From SFWF01 sp045591645 (lineage in GTDB: Bacteria; Bacillota; Clostridia; Oscillospirales; Acutalibacteraceae): DNA of 12,970 nt. The notes below the pieces were generated by a model that saw only the letters and a list, made by a program, of their open reading frames with translations, was not told the DNA's origin and ran no database searches. Below are positions 7,279 to 12,970 of the stretch, piece after piece (within the stretch, counting starts at the first letter, position 1; each line of letters opens with the position of its first letter). The position numbers and the translations under genes were made by a program. The stretch spans positions 1-12,970 of the forward strand of contig JAZNTG010000014.1 in the NCBI GenBank assembly GCA_045591645.1. The letters are read 5' to 3'.

Positions 7279-9909
7279 TTGGCAAAAGAATTAGCTAAAG
7301 TTTACGACCCCGGCGAGGTAGAGGACAGAATATATAAATTCTGGCTTGACGGAAAGTATTTCCACGCAGAGGTCGATGCAAATAAAGAACCCTATACAAT
7401 AGTTATTCCGCCCCCGAACATTACGGGTCAGCTTCATATGGGCCATGCGCTTGATGAAACTCTGCAGGATATCCTTATCCGCTTTCGCAGAATGCAGGGA
7501 AGAGCGGCACTCTGGATACCGGGCACCGACCACGCGTCTATCGCTACCGAAGCGAAGATAGTCGAGGCGATGAAAAAGGAAGGTCTCACAAAAGAGGATC
7601 TCGGACGTGAGGGCTTTTTGGAGCGCGCTTGGGCTTGGAAAGAGGAGTTTGGCGGAAGAATTATCGGTCAGCTTAAAAAGCTCGGCGCTTCCTGCGACTG
7701 GGACAGAGAGAGATTTACCCTTGACGAGGGCTGCTCTAACGCTGTCCGTGAGGTCTTTGTAAGGCTTTATCAGAAGGGCCTTATCTATCGAGGCGAGCGT
7801 ATCATCAACTGGTGCCCTCACTGCCTTACCTCTATCTCTGACGCAGAGGTAGTTTATAACGAGTCGGACGGAAACTTCTGGCATCTGCGTTATCCCATCA
7901 AGGGAACAGATGAATATCTTAACCTTGCTACAACAAGACCCGAAACGATGCTCGGCGATACTGCGGTAGCAGTTCACCCCGACGACGAAAGATATAAGCA
8001 TCTTATCGGAAAAACGGTAGTCCTGCCGCTTGTAAACCGAGAGATACCCATCGTTGCCGATTCTTATGTTGAAATGGATTTCGGTACAGGTGTTGTTAAG
8101 ATCACTCCTGCTCACGATCCTAATGACTTTGAGGTAGGACTCAGACACGACCTTCCTGTTATTAATGTTATGACCGACGATGCAAAGATAAATGAGCTCG
8201 GCGGAAAGTATTCGGGAATGGACCGTTATGAAGCGAGAAAGGCTATCGTCGCTGACCTCGATGCCGAGGGATTCTTAGTTAAGGTAGAGCCAATTAAGCA
8301 CAATGTCGGCTCTTGCTACCGTTGTAATTCGGTAGTTGAACCTAGAATCTCCAAGCAGTGGTTCGTTAAGATGGAGCCTCTGGCAAAGCCCGCAGTAGAA
8401 GCGGTTAAAAACGGCGATATCAAGTTCATTCCGTCCAGACTTGAAAAGATATATTTCAACTGGATGGAGAATATCAAGGATTGGTGTATCTCACGTCAGC
8501 TCTGGTGGGGCCACAGAATTCCCGCATGGTACTGTCCCGATTGCACAGAGATAATCGTTTCCCGTACCGATCCGACAAAGTGTCCAAAGTGTGGCTGTGA
8601 GCATATAACTCAGGACGAGGATACCCTTGATACATGGTTCTCTTCGGCTCTCTGGCCGTTCTCTACTCTCGGTTGGCCTGAGGAGAATATCGACCTTAAA
8701 TATTTCTATCCTACCGATACCCTCGTTACAGGATATGACATCATCTTCTTCTGGGTCGCCAGAATGATCTTCTCGGGACTCGAGTATACTGAGACTGTTC
8801 CGTTCAAGACAGTGCTCTTCCACGGCATTGTCCGTGACGCTAACGGCATCAAGATGTCAAAGTCGCTCGGTAACGGAATAGATCCACTTGTAGAGATCGA
8901 AAAATACGGCGCAGACGCTCTGCGTTTCACCCTTGCAACGGGCAACACCCCCGGTAACGATATGAGATATATCCCCGAGCGTGTTGAGGCAAGCCGTAAC
9001 TTCGCTAATAAGATCTGGAATGCCGCGCGCTTCCTGCTTATGAATCTCACGTCGGACGAGGAAATGCCTTTGCCTGACACCCTCGCTTTAGAGGATAAGT
9101 GGTTGCTTTCCAAGTATAATACCTTAGTAAAGGACGTTACAGACAACCTCGAAAAGTTTGAACTCGGACTTGCCGTTTCAAAGCTTTATGACTTCATCTG
9201 GGATATCTTCTGCGACTGGTATATCGAGCTTTGTAAATCAAGACTAAACGGCGACGATAAGACTGCTGTAGATACTGCCCGAGCCGTACTTGTTCACGTC
9301 TTTACAGGTATTCTGAAGCTTCTGCATCCCTTTATGCCGTTTATCACAGAGGAAATTTGGCAGAGCCTGCCCCACAGCGGAAAGGCTATTATGGTCTCCG
9401 AGTGGCCCGAATATGATGAGGCTTTTGCTTTCGGCGCAGAGGAAGAGGAGTTTGAAAAGGTCATAGCGGTCATTAAGGCTGTTCGTAACCGCAGAAGCGA
9501 AATGAATGTTCCGCCCTCTAAAAAGGCGCAGATATTCATAGCGACCGAGTCTAAAGCTATTTTCGAAGCAGGCAAGGCGTTTATAACCCGTCTGGCTTCT
9601 GGAAGCAGTGTCGAGGTAGGAAACAGCTTCGATATGCCCGATGCCGTTCTTGTCGTAACCGACAGCGCAAAGGTATATATTCCTTTAAATGAGCTTGTCG
9701 ACTTTACGGCTGAGCTTGAAAGACTTTCAAAGGAGCTTGAGGCTGCAAATAAGGACAAAGGCTTCTATGAAAATAAGCTTAATAACCCCGGTTTTGTTGC
9801 AAAAGCACCCGAAGCTGTTGTAAATCAGCAGAGAGAGCTTCTTGCAAAGACTCTCGATAAGATTACGCTTCTTGAAGAAAGTATAGCAAAAATAAAAGCT
9901 CAAATATAA
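7279..9909 (+). CDS. valS: Valyl-tRNA synthetase
   Basis: This class I synthetase charges tRNA-Val with valine in the cytoplasm (876 aa, normal length). Its order of domains is standard. The HIGH signature is HMGH at residues 53-56. The CP1 editing domain contains TTRPE at 218-222 and hydrolyses mischarged threonine. A zinc-binding knuckle uses C419/C422 and C435/C438, followed by DTWFSSALWP. The KMSKS signature is at 525-529. An anticodon-binding helical domain follows, and a C-terminal coiled coil (about 807-876) is typical of ValRS and absent from IleRS/LeuRS. The start is TTG: GGAGGG (7267-7272) lies six bases upstream and the family motif begins soon after, with no suitable ATG nearby. 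No T-box leader is seen, unlike Bacillus valS. folC follows after 51 bases. Confidence 0.97.
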   Translation: MAKELAKVYDPGEVEDRIYKFWLDGKYFHAEVDANKEPYTIVIPPPNITGQLHMGHALDETLQDILIRFRRMQGRAALWIPGTDHASIATEAKIVEAMKKEGLTKEDLGREGFLERAWAWKEEFGGRIIGQLKKLGASCDWDRERFTLDEGCSNAVREVFVRLYQKGLIYRGERIINWCPHCLTSISDAEVVYNESDGNFWHLRYPIKGTDEYLNLATTRPETMLGDTAVAVHPDDERYKHLIGKTVVLPLVNREIPIVADSYVEMDFGTGVVKITPAHDPNDFEVGLRHDLPVINVMTDDAKINELGGKYSGMDRYEARKAIVADLDAEGFLVKVEPIKHNVGSCYRCNSVVEPRISKQWFVKMEPLAKPAVEAVKNGDIKFIPSRLEKIYFNWMENIKDWCISRQLWWGHRIPAWYCPDCTEIIVSRTDPTKCPKCGCEHITQDEDTLDTWFSSALWPFSTLGWPEENIDLKYFYPTDTLVTGYDIIFFWVARMIFSGLEYTETVPFKTVLFHGIVRDANGIKMSKSLGNGIDPLVEIEKYGADALRFTLATGNTPGNDMRYIPERVEASRNFANKIWNAARFLLMNLTSDEEMPLPDTLALEDKWLLSKYNTLVKDVTDNLEKFELGLAVSKLYDFIWDIFCDWYIELCKSRLNGDDKTAVDTARAVLVHVFTGILKLLHPFMPFITEEIWQSLPHSGKAIMVSEWPEYDEAFAFGAEEEEFEKVIAVIKAVRNRRSEMNVPPSKKAQIFIATESKAIFEAGKAFITRLASGSSVEVGNSFDMPDAVLVVTDSAKVYIPLNELVDFTAELERLSKELEAANKDKGFYENKLNNPGFVAKAPEAVVNQQRELLAKTLDKITLLEESIAKIKAQI

Positions 9910-9912
9910 AAC

Positions 9913-9940
9913 ATAAGGCTGACGTTTCCGTCAGCCTTAT
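9913..9940 (+). terminator. Perfect hairpin between valS and folC
   Basis: A 12-bp perfect stem pairs 9913-9924 with 9929-9940 around a TTTC tetraloop. The bases after it, TGTGAATTTT, are T-rich but interrupted. The folC ribosome binding site begins only 11 bases beyond, and I see no promoter between the hairpin and folC. The structure may therefore terminate only part of the transcripts, or protect the valS 3' end after processing. Confidence 0.62.
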
Positions 9941-9960
9941 TGTGAATTTTGGAGAAAATA

Positions 9961-11199
9961 ATGAACTATAATGAAACGTTAGAGTATATCCATTCGCTTC
10001 AGGTATTCGGCTCAATACCGGGTCTGGAGCGGATATCAAAGTTGCTTTCTGCACTGGATGATCCGCAAAAAGAGCTTAAGTTCATCCACGTTGCAGGAAC
10101 AAACGGAAAAGGCTCCACCTGTACGATGCTTTCGGAAATATACCGAAAAGCAGGACTGAAAGTGGGGCTTTACACCTCTCCTTATGTAATTGATTTTCGC
10201 GAGAGAATACAGATAAATGGCGAGTATATTCAAAAAGATGAGCTTGCCCGTCTTTGTGAAATGGTCAAAAAAACGGGAGTTTATGTTACTGAATTTGAGT
10301 TTATCACCGCCCTTGCTTTTCTTTATTTTAAAGAGCAAAACTGCGATATTGTAGTTTTGGAGGTTGGACTAGGCGGACGCTTTGACGCTACCAATATTAT
10401 TGAAGCACCGCTTTGTTCTGTAATTGGCCGAATAGACTTAGACCATACAGATTACCTTGGCGACACTATAGGCAAAATTGCTGCTGAGAAGTGTGGTATT
10501 ATAAAAAACGGTTGTCCCACAGTTGTCTATCCTTTGCAGGAAATAGAAGCACTTGAAGTAATAAGATCAAACGCGGAAAACTGCACTGTGCCCGACTGTA
10601 ACGAGTTACAAATCATTGCATCCTCCATAGAAGGAAATCAATTTATATATAAAGGTACAGAGTACAAAACAAAGCTAGTCGGTCAGCATCAGGTATATAA
10701 CGCTCTGACCGCTATTGAAGCTGCAAAAACTGTAGGTGTTGCGACCGAGCAGAATATAATCGACGGTATTGCAGAGGCGGTGATACCTGCCCGTGTTGAG
10801 CTTATATCAAAAGAACCTACGGTCGTGCTCGACGGCTCGCATAATCCAAACGGAGCCGAAGCGCTTGCCGCCTTTATGGAAAACTATAACAATGATATAG
10901 TAGCCGTTATCGGAATGATGGCGGATAAAGATTGCGAACTATTTCTTAAAAAAGTGCTTCCTTACTGCTCGTCGGCGATAACCGTTACTGTTAAGGAAAA
11001 TAAACGCAGTATCTCGGCAGAAGATCTTAAAACTCTCGCCGATAAATATTGCGACCACGTTACTGCGGCAAAAAGTTATGATAAAGCGGTAGAGCTTGCA
11101 CTTGCAAAATCATACGGTAAAAAGCCTGTTTTCGTCTGCGGTTCGCTCTATCTTGCCTGCGGCATACGAGATACGCTTAAAAACGCTTTTAAAAAATAA
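9961..11199 (+). CDS. folC: Folylpolyglutamate synthase / dihydrofolate synthase
   Basis: This is a cytoplasmic ATP-dependent ligase of the Mur-ligase superfamily (412 aa, normal length). It adds glutamate to folates. FolC enzymes may also make dihydrofolate from dihydropteroate, and which activities this one has cannot be read from sequence. The ATP-binding P-loop is GTNGKGS at 46-52. The FolC motifs LYTSPY, LEVGLGGRFDATN and LDHTDYLGDTIGKIAAEKCGIIK follow. The C-terminal Mur-ligase domain carries LDGSHNPNG from D291. I chose ATG 9961, preceded by GGAG (9951-9954) with a six-base gap. An in-frame TTG at 9949 would overlap that ribosome binding site. valS-folC adjacency is also found in Bacillus, which suggests shared transcription despite the hairpin between them. 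Confidence 0.96.
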   Translation: MNYNETLEYIHSLQVFGSIPGLERISKLLSALDDPQKELKFIHVAGTNGKGSTCTMLSEIYRKAGLKVGLYTSPYVIDFRERIQINGEYIQKDELARLCEMVKKTGVYVTEFEFITALAFLYFKEQNCDIVVLEVGLGGRFDATNIIEAPLCSVIGRIDLDHTDYLGDTIGKIAAEKCGIIKNGCPTVVYPLQEIEALEVIRSNAENCTVPDCNELQIIASSIEGNQFIYKGTEYKTKLVGQHQVYNALTAIEAAKTVGVATEQNIIDGIAEAVIPARVELISKEPTVVLDGSHNPNGAEALAAFMENYNNDIVAVIGMMADKDCELFLKKVLPYCSSAITVTVKENKRSISAEDLKTLADKYCDHVTAAKSYDKAVELALAKSYGKKPVFVCGSLYLACGIRDTLKNAFKK

Positions 11200-11201
11200 A
11201 A

Positions 11202-11254
11202 TTCGACAGCGCATTTCTGCATAAAATTTTTGGACAAGGGTATATTATATATAG
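11202..11254 (+). promoter_or_regulatory. Probable spoIIA operon control region with Spo0A-box-like sites
   Basis: TTCGACA (11202-11208) is the exact reverse complement of the core 0A box TGTCGAA. TTGGACA (11230-11236) is the complement of TGTCCAA, one mismatch from it. An A/T-rich stretch with -10-like hexamers follows (TATATT 11241-11246, TATTAT 11243-11248). I could not place a convincing -35 for sigma-A or a clear sigma-H pair, so the start point is unknown. Spo0A control of spoIIA is established in Bacillus, and using it here is an inference. Confidence 0.45.
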
Positions 11255-11291
11255 TAGTGTACAAAATTTTCCAATTAATCGGAGGTGCAGT

Positions 11292-11624
11292 ATGGCTGTC
11301 AGTATCAAAGCAACAGGTGAGCTTCTGACCGTAATGCTTGACGGCGAGATCGATCATCACTCGGCTAAGAGCATCCGCGAGGAGATAGACGAAGCAATAG
11401 AATTCAATATGCCTTCTCTGCTCATTATGGATTTTTCGGGGGTTTCCTTTATGGATAGCTCGGGAATAGGTCTTGTAATGGGTAGATACAGAAATTTACA
11501 AAAGAACGGCGCAAAGCTCAATCTCACAAATCTGCCGCCTAATATATATAAGGTAATGAAGCTGGCAGGGATCGAGAGACTTGCAAAAATTGAAAAGGAG
11601 TATGCAAATGAAAGTGGTAAATAA
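11292..11624 (+). CDS. spoIIAA: Anti-sigma F factor antagonist SpoIIAA
   Basis: This small STAS-domain protein (110 aa) is the anti-anti-sigma factor of the forespore switch. In its unphosphorylated form it binds SpoIIAB and frees sigmaF. The phosphorylation site is in FMDSSGIG. By alignment with Bacillus SpoIIAA (S58), S56, the first serine after D55, is the target of the SpoIIAB kinase and of the SpoIIE phosphatase. GEIDHHSA near residue 18 matches the family's GELDHHTA. The ribosome binding site GGAGGTG (11281-11287) is near-perfect. The 3' end overlaps spoIIAB by 17 bases, so the two are translated together. STAS proteins also act in sigmaB systems, but the following spoIIAB-sigF order makes SpoIIAA clear. 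Confidence 0.95.
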   Translation: MAVSIKATGELLTVMLDGEIDHHSAKSIREEIDEAIEFNMPSLLIMDFSGVSFMDSSGIGLVMGRYRNLQKNGAKLNLTNLPPNIYKVMKLAGIERLAKIEKEYANESGK

Positions 11625-12054
11625 ATTTTCAATGAAATTTCCTTCAAGATCTGCAAATGAAAGCTTTGCAAGAACTGTAGTGTCGGCTTTTGCTTCACAG
11701 CTCGACCCTACTATTGAAGAAATTTCAGATATCAAGACCGCCGTTTCGGAAGCGGTCACAAACTGTATAGTTCACGCGTACAGAAATACAATGGGGGACA
11801 TCTACATAACCTGCGAACAGTTTGATTCCGGTATTATACGTATCAAGGTTCGCGATAAGGGCTGCGGAATTGAGGATGTTAAAAAGGCTATGGAGCCTTT
11901 GTACAGCTCTCAGGGCGGCGAACGGGCAGGTCTTGGCTTTTCGGTTATGGAAAGCTTTATGGACTCCCTTCGTGTATCCTCTAAAACGGGTAAAGGAACT
12001 ACCGTTACCATGCGTAAGATGCTCAGCGTGAAAAATGATGTACGATCGGAATAA
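11608..12054 (+). CDS. spoIIAB: Anti-sigma F factor / SpoIIAA serine kinase SpoIIAB
   Basis: This GHKL-fold protein (148 aa, Bacillus 146) holds sigmaF inactive in the predivisional cell and mother cell, and phosphorylates SpoIIAA. ATP-site motifs are complete: the N-box with E48 and N52 (EAVTN), the G1 box DKGCGI from D83, and a glycine-rich lid ending GLGF (about 108-111). R22 in ESFAR matches the Bacillus R20 that contacts both partners. I chose ATG 11608 because GGAG (11597-11600) is seven bases upstream and the length then fits the family. An ATG at 11602 is too close to that site, and the TTG at 11581 has no site. The gene overlaps spoIIAA by 17 bases and sigF by 20, as expected for proteins made in balanced amounts. 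Confidence 0.95.
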   Translation: MKVVNKFSMKFPSRSANESFARTVVSAFASQLDPTIEEISDIKTAVSEAVTNCIVHAYRNTMGDIYITCEQFDSGIIRIKVRDKGCGIEDVKKAMEPLYSSQGGERAGLGFSVMESFMDSLRVSSKTGKGTTVTMRKMLSVKNDVRSE

Positions 12055-12691
12055 GGTAATTGAAGAAAATATCAATCTTGTCCACGCCTGCGCGAAACGC
12101 TTTGTTGGCAGAGGTATCGAATATGACGATTTATTCGGTGCAGGCTGTGTGGGCCTTATTAAGGCGGCCGACGGATTCGATGAATCCAGAGGCCTTTGTT
12201 TTTCCACCTATGCCGTACCGTCAATAATGGGCGAGATAAAAAGACAGTTCCGTGATACGGGAGCTGTTAAGGTCTCCAGAAAACTCAAGGAGTTATCTTT
12301 AAAAGTTACAAGAGAAAAAGAATATATCGAAAAGCATACGGGTGAGCCTGCAACGGTAGCTGAGCTTGCGGAAAAACTCGGAGTCAGTGCAGAAGAGGTC
12401 ACAGAGGCTATCTGTGCGTCGCGTCAGGTGATGTCACTCACCTATGAGGATGAGGACGGCACAGGAGAGATACAGATACCCGTAGTCTCCTGTGAGGACA
12501 GTATATGCGGCAGACTCCAGATGGAGCAAGCTATCAACAGTTTGGATGAGATTGAAAGAAACGTTATAAAATTGCGTTATTTTAACGAAAAGACTCAAAC
12601 GGAATCAGCTGCCATACTTGGAATAACTCAGGTGCAGGTCTCTCGAAAAGAGAAGAAGGCTCTAGAAAAATTACGTAAAATAATGGCATAA
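12035..12691 (+). CDS. sigF: RNA polymerase sporulation sigma factor sigmaF, short N-terminus
   Basis: This is the first forespore-specific sigma factor (218 aa). Region 2 spans about residues 12-78 and contains EYDDLFGAGCVGLIKA and FSTYAVPSIMGEIKRQFRD. Region 3 (about 85-135) begins at VKVSRKLKEL. Region 4 (about 165-215) holds the helix-turn-helix in ILGITQVQVSRKEKK. Compared with Bacillus sigmaF (255 aa), about 35-38 residues are missing at the N-terminus. The shortening is real in this sequence: an in-frame TGA at 12029-12031 lies directly before the ATG, so only ATG 12035 or 12038 can be used. There is no clear Shine-Dalgarno site, so translation probably depends on ribosomes finishing spoIIAB, which overlaps it by 20 bases. 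A sigmaG identity is conceivable from the protein alone, but the spoIIA context decides for sigmaF. Confidence 0.93.
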   Translation: MMYDRNKVIEENINLVHACAKRFVGRGIEYDDLFGAGCVGLIKAADGFDESRGLCFSTYAVPSIMGEIKRQFRDTGAVKVSRKLKELSLKVTREKEYIEKHTGEPATVAELAEKLGVSAEEVTEAICASRQVMSLTYEDEDGTGEIQIPVVSCEDSICGRLQMEQAINSLDEIERNVIKLRYFNEKTQTESAAILGITQVQVSRKEKKALEKLRKIMA

Positions 12692-12740
12692 AAACCCACA
12701 GCTTTGGGCATAGTATATAAGCCAAAACCGCAAAAAGACG

Positions 12741-12819
12741 TGCAAAAAAGTTTTTTAAAAAAATTTGTATTTTTTTGAAAAAAAGTGTTGACAATGAAAA
12801 ACGGTTGTGGTATTATAAT
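12741..12819 (+). promoter_or_regulatory. Strong promoter with A/T tracts, probably of a ribosomal RNA operon
   Basis: The -35 is a perfect TTGACA (12788-12793). The -10 is TATTAT (12811-12816) with a 17-base spacer; a perfect TATAAT at 12814-12819 would need a 20-base spacer. Immediately upstream, 12743-12785 is almost entirely phased A- and T-runs, the composition expected of an UP element. No GC-rich terminator stem is visible between the sigF stop at 12691 and this promoter. Confidence 0.78.
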
Positions 12820-12821
12820 CT

Positions 12822-12970
12822 GGCACCGCAAAGAGCGGCGCAAAACCGGACCTTGAAAATTAAACAACGACGAAGAAAAGAAAGAAATTGGACCCGACAA
12901 TTTTGATGAGAAATCATTGAGTAAATTTAAGGACAAATTCAGACAAAAAACGCTAGTTTTTTAGGAATGA
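12822..12970 (+). other. Probable rRNA operon leader with boxA-like element
   Basis: No protein gene is visible in 12692-12970. After the promoter, a short stem (CCGC 12826-12829 with GCGG 12835-12838) is followed by CCTTGAAAATTAAACAACG at 12851-12869. That closely resembles the boxA region in Firmicute rRNA leaders (TTTGAAAACTAAACA type), where the antitermination complex forms. Near the right edge AAAAAAC (12945-12951) and GTTTTTT (12956-12962) form a 7-bp stem with loop GCTA. The conserved 16S start (GAGTTTGATC) is not reached, so that a 16S gene follows is an inference. A tRNA or 23S-first arrangement cannot be excluded. Confidence 0.65.

Noticed and set aside
7291..8148. Long open frame of 285 codons on the - strand inside valS
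   Set aside because: It lies wholly within a valS frame with full family motifs, has no recognisable domain, and long antisense frames arise by chance opposite codon-biased genes. The same holds for the - strand frames opposite the M23 gene, parC and sigF.
9949..9960. TTG start for FolC at 9949
   Set aside because: It overlaps the ribosome binding site that serves ATG 9961, and no site exists further upstream.
11581..11607. TTG or ATG starts for SpoIIAB at 11581 and 11602
   Set aside because: TTG 11581 has no ribosome binding site and lengthens the protein beyond the family. ATG 11602 is one base after GGAG. ATG 11608 has the right spacing.
12757..12776. A7/T7 inverted repeat as a terminator for the spoIIA operon
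   Set aside because: The stem would be all A-T with no G-C pairs. The A- and T-runs are better explained as an upstream element of the strong promoter that follows.
1..12970. Mobile elements, CRISPR arrays, phage or defence genes
   Set aside because: I found no transposase, integrase, regularly spaced repeats, terminal inverted repeats or foreign-looking gene block. All reading frames with support are core chromosomal genes.

Overview
This window looks like chromosomal DNA from a spore-forming Gram-positive bacterium of the class Clostridia. The evidence is the PolC-type replicative polymerase, the complete spoIIAA-spoIIAB-sigF operon, AGGAG-type ribosome binding sites and moderate G+C. A gut Oscillospiraceae/Ruminococcaceae member is my best guess, but that is an inference from sequence style and not a computed placement. 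Every supported gene is on the + strand.

Layout. Bases 2-1387 are the 3' third of polC, cut by the left edge. A hairpin terminator follows, and a promoter overlaps its descending arm. A membrane-anchored G5-M23 peptidoglycan peptidase follows (1581-2750) with its own strong terminator. Next is a two-gene operon (2860-7105) for a type IIA topoisomerase. Its subunits resemble topoisomerase IV (ParE and ParC) but depart from the canonical sequence at several conserved motifs. Then come valyl-tRNA synthetase (7279-9909) and FolC (9961-11199), a gene pair also seen in Bacillus. They are separated by a perfect hairpin, and valS lacks the T-box leader its Bacillus counterpart has. The forespore operon spoIIAA-spoIIAB-sigF (11292-12691) follows, with overlapping genes and a Spo0A-box-like site upstream. 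The last ~280 bases carry no protein gene. They hold an A/T-tract region, a strong sigma-A promoter and a boxA-like leader that look like the start of a ribosomal RNA operon. The first mature rRNA base is not reached.

How the genes work together. The window is mostly housekeeping: replication (PolC), chromosome topology and decatenation (ParE/ParC), translation (ValRS), folate metabolism (FolC), cell-wall remodelling (M23) and the first forespore-specific sigma switch (SpoIIAA/SpoIIAB/sigmaF). I see no mobile element, CRISPR array, phage gene or defence island, and no convincing undescribed multi-gene system. The points most worth a second look are the divergent topoisomerase with non-canonical residues in its quinolone-binding region, an N-terminally short sigmaF, a 9-bp palindrome wrapped around the valS promoter, and the compact overlap of the polC terminator with the next promoter.
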